Shown here: positions 56,301 to 63,997 of the stretch, in pieces | Position numbering within the stretch: position 1 is the first letter of the stretch | Layout: each line of letters starts with the position of its first letter | Assembly: GCA_031769625.1 (NCBI GenBank) | Contig: JAUIMM010000738.1 | Location: forward strand, 1,245,501-1,309,500 | Length of the DNA stretch: 64,000 nucleotides | Source of the DNA: Taudactylus pleione | Taxonomy: Eukaryota > Chordata > Amphibia > Anura > Myobatrachidae | Reading direction: 5' to 3' | Notes under the pieces: model-generated | What the model was told of the DNA's origin: nothing | What the model saw: only the letters and a program-made list of their open reading frames with translations | The model's database searches: none | Translations under genes and position numbers: made by a program

Positions 56301-58381
56301 ATTGTTGAATCTTTATATCTTTGCTTGGTAGATATAAGTATGAAGTATCTTCTCACATCACTATTATATTTTCTTCTTAATTAACTGTTAATATAATATT
56401 AATAAATAGTTTAAGTTTTACTTATGGCATTCTTCCACTCTTGGAGAACTGTCCCTATGTGATGGTAGCCCTTTATGGTCCAGGAGGGAGGTCTTCTCCC
56501 TTGGACATTTGTATAGTGACGGGGTTTTTAAAAAACCTTTGATACTCTTAAGACTGAATTTGGGGTCATAAATTCTATGTTTTTCCGCTATTTACAGCTT
56601 TGTCATGCCCTATCCTTCCAGTTTTCTTCTGGCCCTCCACAATTTGCTCCTGATCCTAATAAGGCTTTGTTGCAAGTGACTAGTGGAAGGAGATTGATTT
56701 CCAGAATTTACTCCTACCTCCTTACTGTTAACTCAGGTGATGCCCTAGCACCGCTTAGACTTAAATGAGTGGAGAATTTGGGCCCATTAGAGGACAAAGA
56801 GTGGTGTTTAATGTTGAATAGCCCTCTGTCTGCCACCTCTGCAGTGTGATTTCAACAGATTGTTTTTTTTATTACACATGGTGCATCTTACCCCCCTTGC
56901 TACTGAGTAGATTTGGGTCTGGTGCCTCAGATAGGTGTGCTAAATGTTCTAATCCACAGCTCATTTTGGCGTCTCCTCTGGGAATGCTCTGCTGTCCAAG
57001 TGTTTTGGTTCCAAGTCACCAATTGTCTCCCTAGAACAGGGAGGTAGTATTCTCCTTGTATTCCCTAAAATGTGTATTTTTGATTTGGGTGTCTTAGACA
57101 GGGTTCATCGTTTAACAGGCCAATACATAATTAATGCATGGACTCTGGCAAAGGGTTGTATTGCCTGCACTTGGAAGGCATCTAGGGGCCCACCTACTTT
57201 TGCTGAGTGTTGTGGGCTGATGAATGAAGTGGTGGGGCATTAACGATTTTTATATACTAAGCAAAATTGTATTCGCAAATATGATCGTATTGGGGCCCAT
57301 GGATTGCTTCTTCCCATTATGTTCCTGGAGAGAGTGGGATTTCAGACGCTGTTGAGCGGCACAATAATGTTTTGGTATTCTGGGTCTTCGCTTGTAATTT
57401 TTCTGCTATTTTGAATGGTTGAGAATTATTGCGCAGATATCTTAAATTTGTTTTATGTATTTCTTTATATACTGGATAGGATTCTATTTTTATTAATGGG
57501 TTTATATGACAATGGCTGTATACTACAAATGTTTGATTTTATTTACTTATTTATTTATTTATTTATTTATTTATTTTAGGTTAATTGGGGGTGGGGGGAT
57601 TTTTTTCTTGTATCGTTTATTTTTTCTTTTTGTTTAATTTAAAAAAAAAAAAAGTTACGTTTTAATTCCAGCCATATATACATTTTGTTAGTGGTCAGAA
57701 TTAGTACAATGAGGAGCATTATTTGGACCAATATATTATGATATACAAATATGAGTGGTGTGTTTTCTGATAAAGTGTGCCCCCAATAAGAGTCTTTTTC
57801 TTCCTTTTCATTAGGATTATTTTGCACAGCTGCTAGAAGTAAAAGAGGCGCAAAATGTGAGGAGACCTCAGAGGAAGTACAAGCAGATGTCAATGGATCA
57901 ATGGAATGGGGTTATAGGTGAGGACAATGTAAAAAATAAAGTCGGCAATTGTACTTCATCGTCCATTCCTCAACAATGGGCAACGCCAGGTATCCCAGCT
58001 AGTATTGAATTTAATGGCACCCATTGTAGTGGCTCTGTATGACAGGATATAAGTCCTGACAAAAATTAGCTAAAATCTTTTTTCAATTGTCAGTATGTCA
58101 CATATATATGTCATTTTATTAGACATCAGTATTTACCATGCAAAATAACCTATTTTTACAACACTTCTTTAGGGACTTAAATATTTTAGTATTTCCCAAA
58201 TGTGTAAATCTGCAAGAATATGACTGTAATACGTATGCGTTATCACCTTTACAGAGGCTAAAAAACGATCCAAAATACTGATGGCTAGAGCAAGCGTTTC
58301 TGGATAAACATGGAACTGGTGTTTCACTTCGGCCAACCACTGGATCACTTCATCCCGCTGGTGTGGAGAAATAGCTGTATC
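43919..58381 (-). CDS. CCNI: Cyclin I gene, five coding exons in window (5' coding exon missing)
   Basis: This entry joins exons 58381-58247, 49903-49829, 47160-47020, 45507-45277 and 44374-43919. All five are bounded by AG/GT and all are phase 0, so each holds whole codons (45, 25, 47, 77 and 151). The 345-codon product matches vertebrate cyclin I from the cyclin box to the C terminus, with blocks such as [67 protein letters not shown] and [16 protein letters not shown]. Human CCNI is 377 residues, so only about 35-40 N-terminal residues are absent, beyond 64000. Cyclin I is an atypical, non-oscillating cyclin linked to CDK5 and cell survival in post-mitotic cells. The introns are 8.3, 2.7, 1.5 and 0.9 kb; the larger ones are swollen by transposons. 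Confidence 0.97.
44560..44946. mobile_element. GCTGGCTACACAC-family MITE in CCNI intron
   Basis: The ends GCTGGCTACACACTATGC and 'agcgtgtacccagca' are flanked by TTAT (44556-44559 and 44947-44950). It is in the same family as 1033-1364 but uses a TTAT target. The interior includes 'gatatatcttgcagaatatat'. It sits in the 0.9-kb intron between the last two CCNI exons and supplies nearly half of it. Confidence 0.65.
45050..45200. repeat. 'GTCGACA' repeat segment
   Basis: It contains 'gtcgacagtcagaatgtcgac', 'aatatgtcggcata' and 'aaaatgtcgacgtaac', with AATGTCGAC-type words repeated several times. It resembles part of a dispersed element with 'mirror' motifs. It is within the last CCNI intron, and no end was defined. 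Confidence 0.4.
45277..45507 (-). CDS. CCNI: CCNI coding exon, second cyclin-fold region
   Basis: The acceptor is ggttaacag before 45507 and the donor is gtcagt after 45277. It encodes 77 residues beginning [13 protein letters not shown] and ending [31 protein letters not shown] is strongly conserved with human cyclin I. The true exon starts three codons upstream of the first Met in the frame. Confidence 0.96.
45740..45767. repeat. Poly(A) tract
   Basis: An A run of about 23 bases after 'aatcagcaacc' in the CCNI intron; it may mark a decayed retroelement tail. Confidence 0.7.
46315..46849. mobile_element. 'CTTGATTCAGCAA' MITE in CCNI intron
   Basis: The left end is GGGCTTGATTCAGCAAGGAAC and the right end is 'cgttccgtagtgaaacaggccc'. 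The interior is GC-rich with repeated 'gcgatcg', 'gcactgcgatcgcaatg' and 'catgcattgcagtgcgcg' palindromic words. It belongs to the same superfamily as 8761 and 55047, with a diverged right end. Confidence 0.6.
47020..47160 (-). CDS. CCNI: CCNI coding exon, cyclin box end
   Basis: The acceptor is tcttttatag before 47160 and the donor is gtaaat after 47020. It encodes 47 residues from [20 protein letters not shown] through [16 protein letters not shown] to [11 protein letters not shown]. The RMER.IL..L.W.L..ATP.DFL helix is the end of the first cyclin fold. It has no ATG-started frame of useful length, so ORF-based searches would miss it. Confidence 0.96.
47240..47420 (-). repeat. SINE-tail-like fragment
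   Basis: 'gcttacaatctaaaggcaatcc' and the AT-rich lead-in resemble the 3' part of the frog SINE at 19910-20226. It is a short, decayed copy of uncertain limits. Confidence 0.35.
47965..48235. mobile_element. GCTGGGTACACAC-family MITE
   Basis: The left end is GCTGGGTACACACAGTGATGTG and the right end is 'cttcagtgtgtacccaga'. The interior is CpG-rich. It directly abuts the hairpin-chain element that starts at 48241. Confidence 0.65.
48241..48779. mobile_element. Hairpin-chain MITE, copy 2
   Basis: TAA flanks both ends (48238-48240 and 48780-48782). The element consists of consecutive palindromes: 48242-48293, 48323-48373, 48379-48410, 48411-48458, 48459-48495, 48499-48518, 48530-48570, 48581-48632, 48633-48675, 48674-48717 and 48731-48767. 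Spacers of 0-30 bases separate them. The outer ends also pair (GGCCCTGATTC / GAATCAGGCCC). The TAA duplication suggests Harbinger-type mobility. All open frames inside are by-products of the palindromes. Confidence 0.85.
48960..49508. mobile_element. Hairpin-chain MITE, copy 3
   Basis: TAA flanks both ends (48957-48959 and 49509-49511). It has the same palindromes in the same order as copy 2, starting with GGCCCTCATTCAGAGCC...GGCTCTGAATGAGGGCC-type pairing. Examples include 'ggagtgattttggctctat' with its partner, 'cactgacatcactagtgatg', and 'gcgcatgcgcacgacggag' with its partner. It lies only 180 bases from copy 2 in the same orientation, within the 2.7-kb CCNI intron. A 164-codon frame here is not a gene. 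Confidence 0.85.
49829..49903 (-). CDS. CCNI: CCNI coding exon, cyclin box helix
   Basis: The acceptor is tttacttggcag before 49903 and the donor is gtaagt after 49829. The 25 residues [19 protein letters not shown] then TIEEDE match cyclin I '[25 protein letters not shown]'. The exon is short (75 bp) and lies 8.3 kb downstream of the previous one. Confidence 0.96.
50640..50905. mobile_element. MITE with interstitial telomere-like core
   Basis: The outer parts are inverted: 'ccgctgggattccgacattc' and 'ggtatcccaccgccgggatcccga' on the left pair with 'gtcgggatgccgg', 'cgtcgggattctgaccggcgggatcccgag' on the right. The core (50706-50805) has GGGTTAGGGGTTAGGGTTAGG and further 'ggagggttagg' units, i.e. 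TTAGGG-like repeats. It lies within a CCNI intron. TIR limits are approximate. Confidence 0.6.
50910..51250. other. CCNI intron, nothing recognised
   Basis: AT-rich intronic sequence without clear repeats or coding potential. Confidence 0.5.
51253..52870 (+). mobile_element. Tc1-like transposon with long intact TIRs
   Basis: TA duplications lie at 51251-51252 and 52871-52872. The ends CAGTCAGGTGCATAAATATT and CAATTTTCATATTTTGG...CCTGACTG pair. The inverted repeats extend about 210 bases: 'gcctctattcaccaccacaatgg', 'agatgtgctttaactgcagac' and 'gggaggcacatatagaaaccg' have inverted partners. The transposase is nearly complete but frameshifted. It lies in the 8.3-kb CCNI intron on the opposite strand to the gene. 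Confidence 0.93.
51612..52640 (+). pseudogene. Tc1 transposase, near-complete, frameshifted
   Basis: The start ATG at 51612 gives [19 protein letters not shown], the first HTH. A one-base change near 51705 shifts the frame before '[13 protein letters not shown]'. '[17 protein letters not shown]', with the GRPR AT-hook-like linker, lies around 51780. A stop (tag) lies at about 51884. The 183-codon frame at 51901-52452 has the second HTH end ([21 protein letters not shown]), the first catalytic block [39 protein letters not shown], and [16 protein letters not shown] with the second Asp. Another shift precedes '[15 protein letters not shown]', the third block. All three catalytic blocks survive, but in three frames. 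Confidence 0.9.
52975..53473. mobile_element. Composite of 'CTGATTCAGAG' and 'TTAGTAC' MITE ends
   Basis: The left part starts GGGCCTGATTCAGAGATGTAC and includes 'gctgcgt...acgcagc' palindromes. The right part ends 'accaaggcttagtacatagtcccctaa', like the right arm of the 16295 family. No single pair of matching ends was found, so two truncated elements are probably joined. An LTR-like frame is absent. Confidence 0.45.
54306..54472. repeat. GC-rich foldback inside the large element
   Basis: 'cggcagtagcacgcagctgtcatgc' and 'gcatgacagccgcgtgctactgcc' pair across about 120 bases. On the - strand within it, 'tctgagaccaagcacctttt' followed by 'tgcgaaacgtacgtcag' resembles the CTGA...CGAAACG layout of hammerhead-type repeats, but the core is imperfect. 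Confidence 0.5.
55047..55617. mobile_element. GC-rich 'CTGATTCAGACCCGG' MITE
   Basis: The ends GGGCCTGATTCAGACCCGG and CCGGGTCTGAATCAGGCCC are flanked by AGT (55044-55046 and 55618-55620). Removing it restores 'ggacagtgaacctt', which resembles the flanking repeat 'ggacagtgaac' at 54717 and 54838. The interior matches 8761-9341 in reverse orientation. Confidence 0.85.
56577..57060 (+). pseudogene. L1-like ORF2 C-terminal remnant
   Basis: It encodes [15 protein letters not shown], then [12 protein letters not shown], then after stops and shifts 'DRCAKCSNP', followed by a degraded '[11 protein letters not shown]' block. The Cys-x2-Cys...Cys-Pro arrangement is the C-terminal motif of L1/Tx1 ORF2, as in 35921-36439. 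It is more decayed than that copy. Confidence 0.7.
57541..57577. repeat. (TTTA)n microsatellite
   Basis: About nine tandem TTTA/ATTT units in the LINE 3' region. Confidence 0.9.
58247..58381 (-). CDS. CCNI: CCNI coding exon, start of cyclin box
   Basis: The acceptor is tttccacag immediately before 58381 and the donor is gtgata after 58247. It encodes 45 residues, from [19 protein letters not shown] to [10 protein letters not shown]. This is the first part of the cyclin fold, with the YPET..LA...LDRFLA helix. A GTGATA donor is weaker than consensus but GT is kept and the next exon follows in phase. Two extra residues seem to precede the conserved SP.QRDEV block compared with the human protein. 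Confidence 0.95.
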
Positions 58382-58384
58382 CTG

Positions 58385-59180
58385 TGGAAAGAAAAACGAC
58401 ATGACTATTCACCTGCACAAGCTCTACAACATACAGTTTGATACTTTATCAAACTACACCAAAAAAAAGAGAAGCTATAATCAAGTTCATGAACTACAAC
58501 CTGACTGTTGTGCAAGTCTGCTGGAGAAACACAGTGGACCTGCAGACACCAAGACAAAAAAAATAAAATAATAAAAATACTTGAAATTACATTGTATTCA
58601 GTCCTCTTTAAATTTAATTTTGGTAACAATAAATCTTCACTGGCTATGGCATGCCGAAAAAAACGAGGCAGACAAGACCCTGTGTTCTGGAACTCTCCCG
58701 GTTTCCGTCCAAATTGCCAGCAGTATGTCAATCATGCTGCGGCTTTTGGGACCTGCAACCAACATTGCAAAAACAGATGTGCGGCTCCTGAGTATGCACG
58801 GATCTGCAAACATGCTTTACGTAAATATCACATTTATGTAAATCTCTGAATTAGGTCCACAGATAGAGAGGTTGCTTTGTTTCTACTAAACACTACAAAT
58901 CTACACATTTGTAAGTGTATAACCACAAAATATATATAGTTTCTAAATTAAAAACATAAGCAAGCCAATGGTTATAAAACTATATGAGAGTCATGTGTTT
59001 CTTCCTAAAGGTAGAAGCTCTTATTTGTTGTAATAAAATTCTTAAATATGTAATTTTCACTGAACACACCCCACACAGTTGCTACTAGCTCTAAAATAAA
59101 TCCATCCTTTTCTTTTTAAACTGCGATGAGTGTGTCAAGTACTGTAATATCTGATAGATAAATAAATGGACATTAGATTA
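58385..59180. other. CCNI: CCNI intron upstream of the first visible exon
   Basis: No coding exon was found on the - strand. The overlapping frames at 58405-58849 on both strands have no recognisable domain and conflict with each other. Confidence 0.55.
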
Positions 59181-59216
59181 ACACTGAAGTGCCAAAAGTC
59201 ATGGGATAGATGCCTA

Positions 59217-59394
59217 GGGGTAAATTTACTAAAGTGAGATTTTATTTTAGAATTTGAGATGTTGCCCATAGCAACCAATCAAATTCTAACAATTATCTTC
59301 TAGAAGGTGCTAGGTAAATGTTAAATTCAATCTAATTGGTTGCTATGGGCAACATCTCCACTTCTAAAAACGCCCACTTTAGTAAATATTCCCC
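59217..59394. mobile_element. Anuran 'CAACCAATCAAATTC' hairpin MITE
   Basis: The arms GGGGTAAATTTACTAAAGTG and CACTTTAGTAAATATTCCCC are flanked by CTA/TAG. 'ttgcccatagcaaccaatca' pairs with 'ttggttgctatgggcaacat'. It has inserted near the 3' end of the Tc1. Confidence 0.85.
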
Positions 59395-59786
59395 CTAGTA
59401 TAGTGTAGGACTCCCTCTAGCCCAGCAAAGAGCAGCAACACAACATGGCATCGATTCCACAAGTGGATGGAGACCTCTGGAGAGATGTTGACTCATGCTG
59501 CCTGGATAGTTTCCCACAGCTCCGTGATATTTGTATGTGCAAGATATTGGGTGCGAATACACCTCTCCACACCGTCCCATAAGTGCTCGGGTTCATGTCG
59601 GGCGAACCTGGTGGCCACACCATTTGTTGGACTCTCCAAAATGCTCTTCAAACCAATTCTGGACAACTTGGGACTGATGACACGGTGCATTATCCTGCTG
59701 AAATGTTCAACCGTTGTGGGGGTACAGATGTGCCCAGCTAGTTTGTTGCTCATGGCGCGCCATTCAGGCATCCTGTGTCGCGCCAT
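59395..59786 (-). pseudogene. Tc1 transposase C-terminal part
   Basis: On the - strand, frames encode 'VEHFSRIMHRVISPKLSRIGLKSILES', then 'WPPGSPDMNPST/EHLWDGVERCIRT', 'NITELWETIQAA' and 'SMPCCVAA'. These are equivalent to '[20 protein letters not shown]', 'NLTEL...' and 'SMPRRV.AV'. The SPD..P block is split by a frameshift. The part between this and the N-terminal half has been replaced by the inserted DNA. Confidence 0.8.
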
Positions 59787-60184
59787 GGAACGTTACTTGA
59801 TGGCTGTACTGTGGCGTAAAGTGGTATTCTACAACGAAAGATAAGCCATGGCATGTAATACACTGCTTAACCTCTAGGTGGCGAGTGCTCCACTGATAAA
59901 ATTTGTACTGCGGTGGGATATTGAGAGAAATGCTTTCAGTTTAGTAGAGTTCTTTAAAATAACTGAACTTCAGTTGCTCTGTCATTATGTAATGCTTAGT
60001 GTGCGTCTTCTAGTCAATGTTAGCTAATATACGGCTGCTTTATTGGGACTCGGTACAGTAATATGCATCTACTGTAGGGTTACTTTGGGGGACAGATACT
60101 TTGCAGCACAGTAATAGAGATGTGTCCACATACATCTATCCTCCGTGTGCTACAAGTTGCTCCACACATAGCGCAGGAGTGCTG

Positions 60185-60492
60185 TGTGACTCGGTAGCAC
60201 CGAGCGTCTTTTTACCCCAAGCAGCTTCTGCTGATTAAATTGATATGCAGCATGCCTATGTTCTGTGAGCCAGTATTGCTGCAAGCAAATCACTACATTA
60301 AAGTGTTATTGTCTCTATTATTGTAACGTAACATTTCGCGTGCAGATACACCCCAACTGGCTCACAGAATATAGGCATGCTGCATATCATTTAAATCAGC
60401 AGAAGCTGCTTGTGCTACCAATTTCCCTGTATGATTCAGATGCATTTGAAGGTAAAAAGTTGCATAAAAGACGCTCACGCTACCGAGACATG
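60185..60492. repeat. Long hairpin, copy 1
   Basis: The left arm 'tgtgactcggtagcaccgagcgtctttt' continues through 'aagcagcttctgctgattaa' and 'atgcagcatgcctatgttctgtgagccagt'. It pairs with 'actggctcacagaatataggcatgctgcat', 'aatcagcagaagctgctt' and 'aaaagacgctcacgctaccgagaca'. The arms are about 110 bases with a loop of about 90. It is directly repeated at 61035-61383. Confidence 0.85.
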
Positions 60493-60582
60493 CCATGCCA
60501 TAACAGAATTCACACACACCACCAAGTGATTTATTTTTAATCTAGTAATGAAGATTCAAAAAAAAAAAAAACCCTCCTCTTC

Positions 60583-60656
60583 CATGATTCGAACCCCGGA
60601 CGCCAAGGTGCAAGGCACATATCTTACCGACTAGCCTACACACACTAGCCATGTTG
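60583..60656 (-). tRNA. tRNA-like pseudogene or SINE head
   Basis: On the - strand, 'gtgtaggctagtcggtaagat' resembles a D-arm/A box. 'atgtgccttgcaccttggcg' sits in the anticodon-arm position. 'tccggggttcgaatcatgg' has a B-box GGTTCGAATC. A run of T's (Pol III terminator-like) follows within about 15 bases. The T-stem and acceptor pairings are poor, so this is probably a pseudogene or the head of a tRNA-derived repeat rather than a working tRNA. Confidence 0.4.
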
Positions 60657-61034
60657 AGAGCTGCACCTGTAGTGTATGTGATGTGAAGTGTGCAAATTAA
60701 AGCAGACAGTGCACAATGTCAATAGCGGGCTCAGCATGTGACAGCATTGAATAGAAGCGAATCATGGTGGGGGTGGTGGTGAGCCATACAATGAGCTCAA
60801 TGGAGTTGAAAAGTAATTGTGTAATGGTGGGGGGAGGTGGTGAAGGAACTTGGGTGGCCATACACAGAGAGGCAGGGAGAAGGGAAGTGCAAAGTAGTGT
60901 ATTTTAAAAGTAATGAACCTGACATGATTTCTCTTTATGAAAAACTTGCCCCCTGTTATGTCTACTGTATAGCAGAAATGCAAAGTGGTGGGATGTCGAG
61001 AGAAATGTTTTGAGTCTAAGGTCACGGGAGTGCT

Positions 61035-61383
61035 TTGTGACTTGGTAGCGCCGAGTGTCTTTTGTGCGTCTTTTTAACCTAAAATGCGTCTTATTAGCAT
61101 AAGCAGCTTCTGCTGATTAAAATTATATGCAGCATGCCTATGTTCTTGGAGCCAGTACGGGTGTATCTGCAAGCAAATCACTATGTTAAAGTGTTATGGT
61201 CGCTATTAGCGTAACGTAATGTTTTGCGTGCAGATACACCCGAACTGGCTCACAGAACATAGGCATGCTGCATATCATTTTAATCAGCAGAAGCTGCTTG
61301 TGCTATCAATTCGATTCGCTGTATGATTCAGATACATTTGAAGGTAAAAAGTCGCATAAAAGACGCTCACGCTACCGAGTCAT
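61035..61383. repeat. Long hairpin, copy 2
   Basis: It is the same hairpin as 60185-60492, with arms from 'tgtgacttggtagcgccgag' to 'gctcacgctaccgagtcat'. It carries an extra 'gtgcgtctttttaacctaaaatgc' segment in the left arm. Sequence before each hairpin also repeats ('gtgggatattgagagaaatgc' at 59916 and 'gtgggatgtcgagagaaatg' at 60988), so the whole unit is directly duplicated. Confidence 0.85.
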
Positions 61384-61432
61384 CATATCTTAGTGAAAGC
61401 TGTGCATGCCTGTGACCCTTGTCTGGAGCCCA

Positions 61433-61435
<3 letters not shown>

Positions 61436-61470
<35 letters not shown>
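61436..61470. repeat. TA microsatellite
   Basis: A pure TA run following 'ccaagaga', ending in T's. Confidence 0.95.
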
Positions 61471-61471
<1 letters not shown>

Positions 61472-61849
61472 TTATGTATGTAACAGTACAGGACTCATAC
61501 ACATACTGTACTGTTATTATTTAATACTTTATTACACATTCTTCTACAGCCCTGATTCCATGACCAAAATGCTATACTATAGTGTACCCAATCACAGCTT
61601 CTGTCAGTCAATCATCCGGTGGAGATACAGAAAATGCATTGGAACTCTGACACATGTGTTGTTTAGTTTAGGAAAAGTGACACCTGGTGGACAAAATGTT
61701 GTATTACACGATATTACTTTTTTCCAGTGCTACGCTATGTTACATTAAGAAACATTCTGTGTGGCGTAACTCAAGACTTCTGTGTGGCACGAGATGCATG
61801 GCGCGCTACATGGCTGTATGGAGCAACAAACTAGCTGGGCACATCTGTA

Positions 61850-62415
61850 CATGAAGTCCATGTGTTGGTACATGACATGTTCAGGTGGACCAGAGGACCT
61901 AACGCATGTCATGTGAACACACCCCACACCATTATGGGACCACCACCAGTCTGCACAGTGCCTTACTGACAATTGGGTTCTATGGCTTCATGGGGTCTGT
62001 GCCACACCGAACCCTACGATCAGCCCGAAACAACTAGAACCATGACTCATTGGACCATACCACAAGTTGCCAGTCCTCCAGGATCCAATTAGTAACGTCA
62101 CAAGCCCAGGAAAGGCACTGTGTCTGGTGTCGTAGTTTTAACAGGGGCACTCTGGTGGGTCTTCTGCTTCCATACCCCATGGAAGCTAAAGAACGCTTAA
62201 CTAATGTGATTTGAGCCAACTTGTCTGTTATCATGGACAATTCTGGCCAGACGCCGCTGGTCACGATCATTAAGCATCCGTGGTTGGCCACTGCACTGTC
62301 TGCGGTGGGTGGTAATGTCTTCCATGAGGTATTCCCAGTACACATGACACAGTAGATTGAGGAATGTTGAATGTCTGCACAACTTTAGAAATGGAATGTT
62401 CCATCCGTCGGGCAC
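61850..62415 (-). pseudogene. Tc1 transposase N-terminal half
   Basis: On the - strand, it encodes 'RQCSGQPRMLNDRDQRRLARIV' (a GRPR-type linker decayed to GQPR, then the second HTH) and 'AQITLVKRSLASMGYGSRRP'. 'WQLVVWSNESWF' follows, equivalent to 'W..VVWSDESRF', with the first catalytic Asp changed to Asn. Frameshifts separate 62415-62197 from 62345-62034. The sequence then degrades to the inverted junction near 61797-61850. Confidence 0.8.
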
Positions 62416-62619
62416 CCACTATCATGTCCGTTCAAACTTCGATAATTCATGTCGCCTTGCCATGAGCAAGCTTAGCCGGTGTTCAAACTGACTCACAAGA
62501 TATCAAATTACAACTGATGCAGGTCTGGGGATTTCCAAGACTCCGCAGTACGGCGACGCCACCAACCATTACCTTTACGTACTGCTATCTCACGACTTTT
62601 GGCACTTCGGTGTATATGA

Positions 62620-63805
62620 TAAATGCACCAGATATAAAAGTAGTGGGCACTGTTAATTTACAGATTCACCAGTTACAACAGCAGAACTTCCTGCAAGTTA
62701 CTGATTAATAAATGAGACATTTTACTCAATTCTCTAAATTAATTCAGCCATCTTAATATAGCTCCAATTAAATCAGACACAAACTCTCATTTACACACGT
62801 GATGATTGATGTACGTTGTGTTTACATTAGAGCCACTGACAAGATGATCCAGTCTGTGTGCATCCTAAAGTTAAACATGCCATAGAAGTAATTCTCACAG
62901 TATTGCATGTACTTTACCTTGCAATACATAAGCAGCATGAAAAGCTGGCAACCTCAAGAACTGTAAAGTACTTTCATTTGCATTTTTGGAGCACAATAGC
63001 AGTCATACCCCTGGATTAAGCAGGCATAACAGCCTTTTACAGGCTTGAGAAAATAGTGATTAGCATTGCAAACTTACCTCATGGAAGCACATTACAGCGC
63101 ATATTACTATTTACTACCATTCCAATAGGGTACACTGAGAAAATAATCACACTGATGGTCAGAACGCTGGCATATAACAAGCCAGTGTCCATATGGCAAC
63201 TAGATGGTTCTGCTTCTACCTTTTATTGGCTTTCACCATACCCACAACTTGGCAAATCCCACCAACACCTCAGCACATATTACTGTACACTTTGTGCAGC
63301 TCATTTCGTATATTCTTTGCCCACAGGTTGACATCTCTGGATGGTGTATAGCAGTAAATTCCATCAGAAATGAAGGGAAGTCAAAGTAAGACTTCCTAAA
63401 AGTTGTATGCCACTGAAATGAGAGTGCATGCAACTGAGCTCAGTCTAGCTTAGCTATGTTATCATGTTTAATAAGAATCTTGCAAATCATAAGCGGGCAT
63501 TAAAAGGAGCTCAACTGCAACTTGTGCTCTCCAGACTTTTTCCATGGGGAAGGACATGTCCATTTAAAAAAAAAAAAAAAAGTGAAGGGTCAAGATCTGC
63601 ATTTCCTCGGCCATATTAGAGCAGCCGGAATATCTCATTGTCAATGGTGGTGTCAGGCCAATTGGAAGAACTTCCTAAGGCTGACTGTGAAACGTCTCTT
63701 GCAGCATGTCAAAATCAGGGTGGACATGCTGCCAATGTGACAGGATATACAGGACTAACATGATAATGTAGTGAAACAGTAATTAGCATCCTGCCAGTTT
63801 GAGAT
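62620..63805. other. CCNI: CCNI intron (5' side), no exon found
   Basis: Repeat-poor sequence with small open frames on both strands and no match to the expected CCNI N-terminal exon. A poly(A) run lies at 63566-63581. Confidence 0.5.
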
Positions 63806-63810
63806 AGATC

Positions 63811-63997
63811 ATAGAATCTCAAACTCGGTCCTCAGGACCCCACACAGGTCACGTTTTCCAGGTCACCCAGCAGGTGTACAGGTATATTCATCACACACTG
63901 ATACATTTTGAAAGATCCACAGGAGGAGCCAATTATTTCACTTATGATTCTGGCAGGAGACCTGGAAAACATGCACTGTTTGGGGGTCCTGAGGACA
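63811..63997. mobile_element. Inverted-repeat MITE, 'CTCAAACTCGGTCCTCAGGACC' copy
   Basis: 'ctcggtcctcaggacccca' near the left end pairs with 'tgggggtcctgagga' near the window end. 'ggtcacgttttccaggtc' pairs with 'gacctggaaaacatg'. It is related to 16738-16921. The right end may run past the window. Confidence 0.65.

Larger units (their letters stand above)
56412..57653 (+). mobile_element. 5'-truncated L1/Tx1-like LINE with A-tail
   Basis: It carries ORF2 C-terminal remnants and a 3' non-coding part with (TTTA)n at about 57541-57577, and ends in an A run at 57641-57653. It interrupts the right arm of the large inverted-repeat element: arm sequence stops at 'tttaagttttactt' (56411) and resumes at 'gttacgttttaattccagcc' (57654). 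The short A/T-rich target repeat is imperfect. Confidence 0.75.
53748..57850. mobile_element. Large long-TIR element with nested insertions
   Basis: The left arm 53748-54300 is inverted at 56040-56411 plus 57654-57850. Matching pieces include 'ggactcttattgggggcaca', 'aatgctcctcattgtactaa', 'gaagatacttcatacttata' and 'gacagcctgtgctgtaa'. The right arm is split by a LINE (56412-57653). The interior has a 54306-54472 foldback ('ggcagtagcacgc...gcgtgctactgcc') and a MITE at 55047-55617. No transposase was seen, so this is a non-autonomous or decayed element of unknown class. Confidence 0.65.
59181..62613 (-). mobile_element. Tc1-like transposon, rearranged and expanded
   Basis: The TIRs ACACTGAAGTGCCAAAAGTC and GACTTTTGGCACTTCGGTGT lie at the two ends. 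The transposase runs on the - strand. It is interrupted by a MITE (59217-59394) and by about 2 kb of foreign DNA (about 59790-61785). Near the interruption, the segment 59723-59763 recurs inverted at about 61797-61850. A separate N-terminal fragment of the same family lies at 29587-29985. Confidence 0.8.

Noticed and set aside
58508..58849. 113-codon frame on + overlapping a 108-codon frame on -
   Set aside because: Conflicting frames in an intron; no recognisable motif and no splice support for a CCNI exon.
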